Shown in pieces: positions 43,597-51,422 of a stretch of 64,000 bases of DNA. The translations under genes and the position numbers were made by a program. Below the pieces are notes generated by a model. That model was not told the origin of the DNA, made no database searches, and saw nothing but the letters and a program-made list of their open reading frames with translations. Source of the DNA: an uncultured Flavobacteriia bacterium (GTDB lineage Bacteria > Bacteroidota > Bacteroidia > Flavobacteriales_D > Crocinitomicaceae); assembly GCA_937975705.1 (NCBI GenBank), contig CALJTX010000020.1:62001-126000 (forward strand), given 5' to 3'. Numbering within the stretch: the stretch's first letter is position 1; every line of letters starts with the position of its first letter.

Positions 43597-44448
43597 TTAT
43601 AAAGTCTTGAGTTTAAGGTACCATTTTAAGCCACCAGCGTGATGCCCATATTGCAAATGTAGCGTTGAGTCAGTTGCAGAGATAATTCTGTACACACGCG
43701 GCCCAGTGAAGAAACCAAGGAAGGCGTTCCCGGAGATGGTGATTGTGTTTTCTGCACCTTCTGTAAGCAACCAACTTTCATTCATTTGGTTGTCAAAAGG
43801 AGCAGTATAGTCAGCTAAGTTTTGAAAAGAACCTGGAAAAGAACTTGCAAGTGTGTTGTGAACGTAAACATCGCCGTTGGTGATCATGTCAAACTTGAAG
43901 CCATTTAAATGAAAAACGTATTGATCGTCGTAAAGTCCACAACCTGGTTTTTCACCAGGACCAGCTGCCCACCACTCTGGTGTAGGCCCTAGCGGACTCT
44001 CTGGATCTGGGCCAACGCCCATGTGGCCGGATGCTGCAGAATCAACGATCCAAATTTTATAACCTGGTCCACTGACACCGCCCGTAAGTAGCGTATAGTA
44101 AGGATTATTTAGTAGGCCAAAGTCATCGTTAGCAATAGTGACTTGTTGGCTTGAGCTGCGGCTACCGCCTTTGGCAAAAACGGTTAATTTAATTGTGTAA
44201 GTACCTGCATAGGGGTAGGTAGCAGTCACGTTTGCGCCTTGTGCTTTGGTGCCGTTGCCGAAGTCCCAAACACATTGCAAAGAAGGATTGCTAGCGCTGA
44301 GTTCAATGATATTTGCATTGGCCGCAGAAGGTGCCATGGTAAATTGGGCATCTGCACTTGAAGGCGCAGGCCCAAGCGTTGGTTCGTATTTTTGGCAAGC
44401 GACTAAAGCCAAGCCGATACTTAAGATACTGAGCAATAATGTTTTCAT
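43597..44448 (-). CDS. PKD-domain surface lipoprotein, glycan-binding protein candidate (SusE/F position)
   Basis: 283 aa, lipobox GLALVACQ, PKD domain (residues 35-110: SLQCVWDFGNGTKAQGANVT, YPYAGTYTIKLTVFAKGG) and a C-terminal sandwich of about 170 residues with Trp-rich stretches (TPEWWAAGPGEKPGCGLYDDQ). Directly after SusD in the operon, the place of the surface glycan-binding proteins (SusE/SusF) that help capture the polysaccharide. The ligand is inferred from the adjacent GH16/GH3 enzymes, not from sequence. Confidence 0.85.
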   Translation of the reverse strand: MKTLLLSILSIGLALVACQKYEPTLGPAPSSADAQFTMAPSAANANIIELSASNPSLQCVWDFGNGTKAQGANVTATYPYAGTYTIKLTVFAKGGSRSSSQQVTIANDDFGLLNNPYYTLLTGGVSGPGYKIWIVDSAASGHMGVGPDPESPLGPTPEWWAAGPGEKPGCGLYDDQYVFHLNGFKFDMITNGDVYVHNTLASSFPGSFQNLADYTAPFDNQMNESWLLTEGAENTITISGNAFLGFFTGPRVYRIISATDSTLHLQYGHHAGGLKWYLKLKTL

Positions 44449-44468
44449 GGTTTTTAGATCTTAAAATA

Positions 44469-45929
44469 TTAATAACCAGGGTTTTGTGACCAATTTCCGC
44501 CTGCTAAGTCGATTTCCACTTGAGGTATTGGGAACAACTCGTGTTTGCCTGTAACAAATCCAGGGATGTATTGTGCGGCCTGACCAGTGCGAACGAGGTC
44601 AAAAAAGCGATGTCCTTCACCAGAAAGCTCCAAACGACGCTCCAAATAGACTTTTTCGATGTTATTCACAGACGCACCAGGGATACCTGCGCGCTGGCGG
44701 ATTTGATTGACCAACTGTGTAGCTCTTGAGGCGTTACCAATTTGATAATTTGCTTCGGCAGCCATGAGCAGTACATCTGCGTAGCGCAATACACGGTAGT
44801 TCACAGGACTTGTGAGGTCGTTGTCTGGCAAACCAATTTCGCCTTGGCGTTTGATGTATTTGTTGTTGTAATATCCCGTATGGCCTCCAGCGCCAATTGC
44901 ATAGGTAATGGATGCTGGGTTGGGTTGTGCAGCAATAAACGCTTCGATGTCGAGAATAGTTGCGGCGCGGCGCGGATCTATCGGTGAAAATGCTGCATAA
45001 AGTTCGGCAGTAGGCAAGTTGTATGAGTTGCCATCGCCGTAAACAGGGCCACTATATTGGCGAATACCTTGGAACCCGACTGCTGCATTTCCTTCCAAAC
45101 AAATCAAGCAGCCGTAGCTACCGCCTTCTAAGCCAGTATATTCGATGTCAAAGATGGTTTCTGGATTGCCTTCTGCAGCCACGCTGAAAAGTTGGCTGTA
45201 GTCTTGGTAAAGGCTATATTGACCTGAAGCAATGATCTCTTCTAAAACGGCTGCTGCCTCAGTAAATTTATTTTGATACAGGTACACTTTACCAAGAAGG
45301 GCTTTTGCGGCGCCTCTTGTGGCACGGCCTTTTTGCGCCGCAACTGGGTTGAGAACCGCTGCTGCAGCAATTAAATCAGCTTCGATTTGGGCGTATACCT
45401 CCGCTTTTGGTGAACGTGGAATAGTACGGGCTTCTTCAATGCCGATTCGTTTATCGATGATTAAAGGCACATCGCCAAAGAATTTGACCAACTCAAAGTA
45501 GTAGTAAGCGCGCAAAAATTTAGCTTCTGCAATGATGTGTGCTTTTCCTGTAAAATCGATGTTGTTTTGGTTCTCCAAAATATAGTTGGCGCGGGTAATT
45601 CCAGTGTAGTTCCAACGGAAAACACTGCGCAATTCTGCATTTACGCCGCCGTGCGTCATGTTATCGATGTCGTGGAGTCCTTTGCTGTCATTGACGCTTT
45701 CTCCGCCTGCGATGGCGTTGTCGGACGCAATTTCGCCAATCCAAAGAGATACAAAAGAACTTTGGAGTAGGTCATAGGCACCAGTGAGCGCGCGGTCGAA
45801 GTCTTCGGGGGTTTGGAAGAAGTTTTCGGCATCTTGCGCGTAGGGCGGATCAACGCTTAAGAATTTTTCACATGAAGGCAAGGTAACAATGGTTACGAAG
45901 GCCAAAAGTATGTAGATGAGTTTTTTCAT
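44469..45929 (-). CDS. RagB/SusD family outer-membrane glycan-binding lipoprotein
   Basis: SusD-like lipoprotein (486 aa): lipobox in TLPSCEKFLSVDPP, helical TPR-like scaffold, conserved RAYYYFELVKFFGDVPLI and the C-terminal GHRFFDLVRTG. It forms the lid on the SusC transporter and binds the oligosaccharide at the surface. It starts 10 nt after susC, as in all such pairs. Together with susC, the PKD lipoprotein and GH16/GH3 it defines a polysaccharide utilisation locus. Confidence 0.96.
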   Translation of the reverse strand: MKKLIYILLAFVTIVTLPSCEKFLSVDPPYAQDAENFFQTPEDFDRALTGAYDLLQSSFVSLWIGEIASDNAIAGGESVNDSKGLHDIDNMTHGGVNAELRSVFRWNYTGITRANYILENQNNIDFTGKAHIIAEAKFLRAYYYFELVKFFGDVPLIIDKRIGIEEARTIPRSPKAEVYAQIEADLIAAAAVLNPVAAQKGRATRGAAKALLGKVYLYQNKFTEAAAVLEEIIASGQYSLYQDYSQLFSVAAEGNPETIFDIEYTGLEGGSYGCLICLEGNAAVGFQGIRQYSGPVYGDGNSYNLPTAELYAAFSPIDPRRAATILDIEAFIAAQPNPASITYAIGAGGHTGYYNNKYIKRQGEIGLPDNDLTSPVNYRVLRYADVLLMAAEANYQIGNASRATQLVNQIRQRAGIPGASVNNIEKVYLERRLELSGEGHRFFDLVRTGQAAQYIPGFVTGKHELFPIPQVEIDLAGGNWSQNPGY

Positions 45930-45939
45930 GGCTTTATAC

Positions 45940-48900
45940 TTAAAATTTGATTTGAAGGCCGCTCATTAAAGAACGTGCTTGAGGATACATTCCGTAGTCT
46001 ACACCGGCAGAAAGCACGCTCGAAGAGCTTAGATCTGGATCGAAGCCCATATAGCGGGTAAGGGTGATGAGGTTGTTGGCTGCAACGTAAACGCGTAAAG
46101 ATTCTACGTGAATTTTGCGCAATAAGGTGCTTGGTAAAGTGTAACCAAATTGCAAGTTGCGCAAGCGTACAAATGACCCGTCTTCTACATAGTAGTCAGA
46201 GAACAAATTGTTGTTGGTCGGGCCAGTAGTAATGCGCGGATGCTCATTGGTTGAGCCCGGGCCAGTCCAGCGGTCAATAACATACGCCAATTGGTTGGCA
46301 TAAGGCTGTTGACGCTCGTAGTTACGGATAATTTCCTGCCCAAGAGCAGCATACAAATTGCCAGATAAGTCGAAGCCTTTGATTTTAAAGTTGAAGGCAA
46401 AACCCATTGTAAAGTCCGGAATTGCGGAGCCTAGGTTGGTTTTGTCGGAGTCGTCTGAGAAGTTGATTTTGCCATCGCCGTTTTGATCCACAAAAATGAG
46501 GTCGCCCGGTTGTGCACCTTCTTGAACAACAGTTGCGTTATCGATTTCTTCTTGTGTTTGGAATACACCAGCGGTCTGATAACCAAAGAAATAACCAATT
46601 TCATAACCTTCTTGGAAGCGCGTTGCAACATCTCCACCGACGCTAAATGCAGCACCAGGAATGTATTGTACGCCTGTTGGCACACTTACCACTTTGTTGT
46701 TAATGGTTGTGAGGTTGAAATTCAAGTTGGTTTGTAGCAAGTTTTTGCGGTCTGACTGATAAGCAACCTCAAATTCCCAACCTTTATTCGAAACATCACC
46801 AGCATTGATAATTGGCGGGTAACCACCCGGACCATAAGAACCTAACAGTGCAGATACGTCTGGTTGGAACAAGAGGTCATTGGTGTTTTTGATGAAGTAG
46901 TTGGTCGTGAAGTTGATGACTTTCAACCAGGTGAGGTCCAAACCAACGTTGAATTGGCGTGTGGTTTCCCACTTGAGGTCTGGGTTGGCTGGACGACCAA
47001 TTGCCACACCTTGGGTAATAAGATCATTGAAAACATATACGCCTTCACCGTTGAGCAATGCGCGGTAAGCAAAGTTTGGAATTTGGTCGTTGCCAGATAC
47101 ACCGTAGCTCATGCGTAGCTTGAGGTAGTCAATGCTTTTGCTTTTGAAGAAATCTTCTTCGGATAGCAGCCAACCACCAGAAATGGTTGGGAAAATACCC
47201 CAACGGCTGTTCGGGCCAAACTTACTTGAACCATCACGGCGCAAGATACCCGAAACGAGGTATTTTTCTTTGTATGCGTATTCGGCACGCATGAATGCAG
47301 ACAACAAACGCTCTTTGAACTCCCAAGAATTGACATTGTTGAGGTAGCCTCCTTGCGCGGTGTTGGCAGAGATATCGGCGTAGGCAAGGGAATTATTCGG
47401 AATACCGTATGCTACACCATTCAGAGACTGTCCTTTGCGCTCAAAAACAGATGCGCCTAGTGTTCCTTTTACTTTGTGTGTTTCATTCCAGGTCTTTTCG
47501 TAGTTCAAGAACGTTTCATACGTAAGGTCTAGGAAGGTAGCGCGCTCTTCGTAAACTGCAGCTCCTCTGGTAATGAAAACGCTATCTGCGATTTCTACTT
47601 CAGGCGATTCTAAGTCAGCATTTATGGCTGTGTTGGCGTATTTACCATCGCCGTACCAAACAAGTGGCGAGAAGACTTTGCTATCTACGTTAGCATAGTT
47701 GTAATTGAAGCGATTGGTTAAAGAAAGATGTTCATTGAAAGCATAAATAAACTCTTCTTTTCCGACGAATTTATTGGCCGTGCTCCAATTGTATTGGTTT
47801 TGCATTTGTGCAATTGGATTGATGATATCGCTTACTTCTTCCATGTAAGAGAAGGTCCCTGGGCTGCTGTAAACAGGCTCGTTAGGGAAGGCATTGATGG
47901 TGTTGTAAAGTACTGATCCAATGCCGTTTTCAGGCAAGGTGCTGCGCATGTCAGATGAAAACAAAAGCACAGAATTGAGCTTGAGTTTTTCGGACATATC
48001 TGTACTGAAATTAAGGCGCGCGTTGTAGCGACCAAAATTGGCTTTATCTGCGCCTACTATCCCTTCTTGATTGAAGTAGCCAAGGCCAATAGAGTAGCGC
48101 GTATTGAGCGTACCACCACTTAGTGAGAGGTTGTGGCTTTGTACTGGTGCTGAGCTGAATACGGAGTCTTGCCAGTTGGTGCCGGTACCCAAATTGGTAT
48201 TGGCAAATGGCATTGCTTGCCCACCAAAGGCAAAGGCTTCGTTTTTGATTACTGCGTATTCTTCAGCGGTAAGTAAGTCTAGTTTACGAGCGGTTTGCTG
48301 GATACCATAGTAACCGTTGTATTCCATGCTCGGCTTGCGGTTAATGGCACCATTTTTAGTTTCTACAATAATGACGCCATTGGCAGCGCGCACACCGTAG
48401 ATACCCGCTGTGGCATCTTTGAGTACGTTAATTGACTTGATATCAGAGGGGTTAAGGGCGTTGAGGCCTTCGGAATCATAGACGACACCATCAACTAAAA
48501 TTAGTGGGTCGTTGTCGCCAAATGTAGATAAACCACGGATGCGGATATTAGAAGAACCACCCGGAGAGCCAGAATTGCTCGATACCGTAACCCCTGAAAC
48601 TTGTCCTTGAAGGGCTTGGTCCATGCGGGTCATGTTCATTTTTTCGATGTCTTCACCCTTTACTTTAGAAGTAGCACCAGTGAGTTCTTTGGTTTTGGAG
48701 GTACCGTAGCCCACTACCACTACATCTTTGGTGTCTTGCGTGAGTTCTTTCATTACAGCCGTGATGTTGGTTTTCCCTTGGACCGGTAATTCCAGTTTTT
48801 GGTAACCCATTGCGGTGAAAATCAGCACCTCGCTGTCTAGGTTAGCGACTTGAAGTTGAAAAAGTCCTTTACCATCACTTAAAAAAAGCTTGTTGTTGCT

Positions 48901-49029
48901 TTTTAACGTGATTTTCACGTATGGAACTCCTTCTGAGCGTTCGTTCAAGACGGTTCCGCTGATGGTTTGTCCATAGACTTGCGTGACACCTATGCTACAT
49001 AGTAGTGCCATGACGAGTTTTCTGATCAT
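45940..49029 (-). CDS. SusC/RagA family TonB-dependent outer membrane transporter
   Basis: A 1029-aa SusC-like transporter. Signal peptide (residues 1-20, ends VYGQ), carboxypeptidase-regulatory-like domain (SGTVLNERSEGVPYVKITLKS), TonB box region and plug (RIRGLSTFGDNDPLILVDGV, GVRAANGVIIVETKNG), then the 22-strand barrel to a terminal LQIKF. It imports oligosaccharides across the outer membrane with SusD. First gene of a five-gene operon to GH3. Its upstream region has two perfect copies of the operator palindrome, the nearer one 46 bp from the ATG. Confidence 0.97.
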   Translation of the reverse strand: MIRKLVMALLCSIGVTQVYGQTISGTVLNERSEGVPYVKITLKSNNKLFLSDGKGLFQLQVANLDSEVLIFTAMGYQKLELPVQGKTNITAVMKELTQDTKDVVVVGYGTSKTKELTGATSKVKGEDIEKMNMTRMDQALQGQVSGVTVSSNSGSPGGSSNIRIRGLSTFGDNDPLILVDGVVYDSEGLNALNPSDIKSINVLKDATAGIYGVRAANGVIIVETKNGAINRKPSMEYNGYYGIQQTARKLDLLTAEEYAVIKNEAFAFGGQAMPFANTNLGTGTNWQDSVFSSAPVQSHNLSLSGGTLNTRYSIGLGYFNQEGIVGADKANFGRYNARLNFSTDMSEKLKLNSVLLFSSDMRSTLPENGIGSVLYNTINAFPNEPVYSSPGTFSYMEEVSDIINPIAQMQNQYNWSTANKFVGKEEFIYAFNEHLSLTNRFNYNYANVDSKVFSPLVWYGDGKYANTAINADLESPEVEIADSVFITRGAAVYEERATFLDLTYETFLNYEKTWNETHKVKGTLGASVFERKGQSLNGVAYGIPNNSLAYADISANTAQGGYLNNVNSWEFKERLLSAFMRAEYAYKEKYLVSGILRRDGSSKFGPNSRWGIFPTISGGWLLSEEDFFKSKSIDYLKLRMSYGVSGNDQIPNFAYRALLNGEGVYVFNDLITQGVAIGRPANPDLKWETTRQFNVGLDLTWLKVINFTTNYFIKNTNDLLFQPDVSALLGSYGPGGYPPIINAGDVSNKGWEFEVAYQSDRKNLLQTNLNFNLTTINNKVVSVPTGVQYIPGAAFSVGGDVATRFQEGYEIGYFFGYQTAGVFQTQEEIDNATVVQEGAQPGDLIFVDQNGDGKINFSDDSDKTNLGSAIPDFTMGFAFNFKIKGFDLSGNLYAALGQEIIRNYERQQPYANQLAYVIDRWTGPGSTNEHPRITTGPTNNNLFSDYYVEDGSFVRLRNLQFGYTLPSTLLRKIHVESLRVYVAANNLITLTRYMGFDPDLSSSSVLSAGVDYGMYPQARSLMSGLQIKF

Positions 49030-49074
49030 GTGGTTTTTAGTTTTAGAGTGGGATAAATATAAGCAAAAATTAAA

Positions 49075-49095
49075 TTATTGTACAAATAACAATAA
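49075..49095. promoter_or_regulatory. Operator-like site 1 upstream of susC
   Basis: TTATTGTA-CAAAT-AACAATAA: 7+7 arms perfectly inverted (8th base mismatched). It is 46-66 bp upstream of the susC ATG, where it would overlap the -33 region. Confidence 0.65.
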
Positions 49096-49135
49096 GTTTT
49101 GTTAAGTATCAGATAATCAGGATTATATTAAAAGA

Positions 49136-49161
49136 GAAACGGAGACACTCCTCTCCGTTTC
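49136..49161 (-). terminator. Stem-loop, likely terminator of the transporter-regulator operon
   Basis: A perfect 10-bp stem GAAACGGAGA/TCTCCGTTTC with a 6-nt loop. On the minus strand it is followed by TCTTTTAAT, a T-rich tail. It stands between the regulator gene end (49255) and susC. Confidence 0.65.
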
Positions 49162-49223
49162 CTTGATTATTAACCTGTTTAACGCTTGTCAATGAGTGAA
49201 AGCGATACCCGAAGATACAAACA

Positions 49224-49244
49224 TTATTGTAAAAAATACAATAA
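49224..49244. promoter_or_regulatory. Operator-like site 2 upstream of susC
   Basis: TTATTGTA-AAAAA-TACAATAA: perfect 8+8 inverted repeat around five A residues, 10 bp past the regulator's stop codon and about 195 bp upstream of the susC start. Two sites spaced 149 bp apart would allow DNA looping. Confidence 0.65.
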
Positions 49245-49254
49245 GTGATTTATT

Positions 49255-49956
49255 TTACATTTTGAAACTATACTCGTTTGCTAGCAAACGTTGTTGGTAG
49301 GTGGCGCGGTCAAAGGTGAAAAGTTTGGCTGGTCGGTGTTTGACGTTCTTTTGTTTTTCGTTGAGCGCAATAAGGGGAATGTATTTGATTTTTTTTCGGA
49401 AGTTGGCTTTGTCCATTTCTTGTTCAAAGGCAAATTCATAGAGTTGTTGGAACTCATTGAGGGTGAAGCGCTCGGGCAATAAATCAAAACAAACGGGTTC
49501 GTTTTGAAGCTTTTGCTTGAGCATATCATAGGTGCTTTCCAAGATGTGGTTGTGGTCAAATGCAAGCGCTGGAACCTCATTGAGTGGCACCCAGCTGATG
49601 TCATCGGCCCAAGAAGACGCTTTGACTTGGAAATCTTCGATGCGCACTAGTGCAAAGTGAGCAATGGTAATTACGCGACCTTGTGGGTGTCTTTTTGGGT
49701 GTCCAAAAGACTGAGACTGGTGCATTTGGATATGATCAAGCCCCGTAAGTTCTTTAAGGATGCGTTCTGCCGCAACGGGTAAATCTTCGTCGGGGTAGAC
49801 TAAATCGCCGGGAATAGCCCAATAGTTTTCGTAGGGCTCCATTGCACGCTTGATCAGGAGCGCCTTGATTTGCCCTGCTTCATAGCCAAATATAATGCAG
49901 TCTACAGAAAAGGCTGCTGTAAAAAAGTCGTGAAATTCTATTTTGTACATTCCCAT
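49255..49956 (-). CDS. NrtR-type transcriptional regulator: degenerate Nudix domain plus winged helix
   Basis: 233 aa. Residues 10-145 are a Nudix fold; the Nudix box (residues 50-73) reads RILKEL where REUxEE is required, so two of the three catalytic Glu are Ile66 and Leu70 and hydrolysis is unlikely. Residues 155-228 (LLPERFTLNEFQQLYEFAFE, then DKANFRKKIKYIPLI and RPAKLFTFDRATYQQ) are the winged-helix DNA-binding domain typical of NrtR. NrtR-family regulators bind palindromic operators and sense nucleotides or sugars; here a sugar signal for the glucan locus is likely. Its ATG overlaps the transporter stop, so the two are co-transcribed. Confidence 0.88.
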   Translation of the reverse strand: MGMYKIEFHDFFTAAFSVDCIIFGYEAGQIKALLIKRAMEPYENYWAIPGDLVYPDEDLPVAAERILKELTGLDHIQMHQSQSFGHPKRHPQGRVITIAHFALVRIEDFQVKASSWADDISWVPLNEVPALAFDHNHILESTYDMLKQKLQNEPVCFDLLPERFTLNEFQQLYEFAFEQEMDKANFRKKIKYIPLIALNEKQKNVKHRPAKLFTFDRATYQQRLLANEYSFKM

Positions 49957-51380
49957 TAGTGTCCGCTTTTTGCGGTTTCAAAGGTATCAATTCCTTTGCT
50001 TTTGAGGATACTTGAGCTGCGGATGGCAAAATAAATCAGATAGGCAAAGCACACAACCCCAACCCAATACGATTGTTGGATACCCAAAAGGCTGTTGTCT
50101 GAAAGCCATCCTTGCGTCACAGAAATGACGCCACCACCCATGATCATTAAAATCATTAAGCTAGATGCGATATTGGTTTTTGAACCCATGCCAGCAATTC
50201 CGAGTGTAAAAATACATGGCCAAAGTGTACTGCAAAATAAGCCGACCGAAATGAAAGCAAAAACACTGACATAGCCCGAACTGAAAATACCAATTAAAAG
50301 GGCTAATGTGCCGAGTGAAGAATAGAGAATAATCTGACGAACAGGGTTGCCATTAGAGATAAAGTCAGCTGCGATAAGTACAAATACCAAACCTATATAT
50401 GGCATAAAAGAAGAGACGTCAGAACCACCTATCGTATTGGCAAGTGCAAAGATGCCAAATGCCACTAGAGGCAAGAAAATGCCCATAATGCGATTGAAAA
50501 CCTTCGATTTTTCGAATACGCCTGCAGCTGAAGCCCAGCGACCGATCATCATGCTGGCCCAAAAAAGAGACACAAAAGGAGCTACTTCACTTTCGCTCTT
50601 GCCCAATTGTTGTTTCATAAATTCTGGCAAATTACTTTGTGTAGCTACTTCTACGCCGACATACAAGAAGATAGCAATCATGGCTAAAATTACTTGTGGT
50701 TCGCGCAGCGTATTGAGTAATTGGCCTGCTTCATTTTGACTCTCCTCACCGATCGAATCGGGAACAGCTGAAAATTTAAAGAATATTGCTGCTAAAACAA
50801 ATGTTGCCCCCAAGATAATATAAGGCATTTGCACTGCGGTTAGGTCTAGGGCAGTGTCTTTGTTAGCAAGGCCCCCAAAAATAGCGTAGGATAGAATAAC
50901 CGGACCAATTGTAGTCCCGAGGTTATTGATGCCACCAGCCATGCTTAAGCGCACATTTCCTTTTGCTGGGTCGCCCATCTTAATGGCTAAGGGGTTTGCA
51001 GCGGTTTGTTGCAAAGAGAAACCCAAACCAACAATAAACAAACCACTTAAGAGTAGTGGAAATGAACCACCGTTGGCAGATGCAGGAATAAAAAGGAGCG
51101 TTCCGGCAGCTGAAATCAATAAGCCAAGGGCTAGCCCATTTCTGTAACCAATTTTGTTTAAGATGTCTTGCTTAAGGGCGCCTGAAATACCAAAATACAG
51201 CAAAGAACCAACCGTGTAAGCTACATAAAATGCGAATTCGATGAGCTGAGATTGTAATTGTGAGAGCGTGAGAGCTTTCTTAAAAACAGGAATAAGAATT
51301 GAATTACTCGCGGCTACAAAGCCCCAAAAGAAAAAGATGACGATCAGTGTCCCGAAGGCGCTGTAGTTTGTTTTTTGCAT
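49956..51380 (-). CDS. Sugar MFS transporter (FucP/GlcP-like FHS family)
   Basis: A 12-helix major facilitator (474 aa) of the fucose/glucose-H+ symporter family. Diagnostic are FFFWGFVAASNSILIPVFKK at residues 16-35, then LSQLQSQLIEFAFYVAYTVG, and ANPLAIKMGDPAKGNVRLSM near residue 130. It imports monosaccharides or short oligosaccharides across the inner membrane, matching glucose release by GH3. It forms an operon with the downstream regulator (1-nt overlap). A weak operator copy and a second inverted repeat lie 15-40 bp upstream. Confidence 0.93.
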   Translation of the reverse strand: MQKTNYSAFGTLIVIFFFWGFVAASNSILIPVFKKALTLSQLQSQLIEFAFYVAYTVGSLLYFGISGALKQDILNKIGYRNGLALGLLISAAGTLLFIPASANGGSFPLLLSGLFIVGLGFSLQQTAANPLAIKMGDPAKGNVRLSMAGGINNLGTTIGPVILSYAIFGGLANKDTALDLTAVQMPYIILGATFVLAAIFFKFSAVPDSIGEESQNEAGQLLNTLREPQVILAMIAIFLYVGVEVATQSNLPEFMKQQLGKSESEVAPFVSLFWASMMIGRWASAAGVFEKSKVFNRIMGIFLPLVAFGIFALANTIGGSDVSSFMPYIGLVFVLIAADFISNGNPVRQIILYSSLGTLALLIGIFSSGYVSVFAFISVGLFCSTLWPCIFTLGIAGMGSKTNIASSLMILMIMGGGVISVTQGWLSDNSLLGIQQSYWVGVVCFAYLIYFAIRSSSILKSKGIDTFETAKSGH

Positions 51381-51394
51381 GGCAGTCGTTTAAG

Positions 51395-51415
51395 TTTTGG
51401 TCCAAATTACAATAA
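51395..51415. promoter_or_regulatory. Weak operator-like site 4 upstream of the transporter-regulator operon
   Basis: TTTTGGTC-CAAAT-TACAATAA: right half perfect and spacer equal to site 1, left half with three of eight bases changed. It overlaps a separate perfect inverted repeat CCAAATTA-CAA-TAATTTGG (51402-51420). Matches of this quality also occur by chance elsewhere, so confidence is low. Confidence 0.3.
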
Positions 51416-51422
51416 TTTGGTT

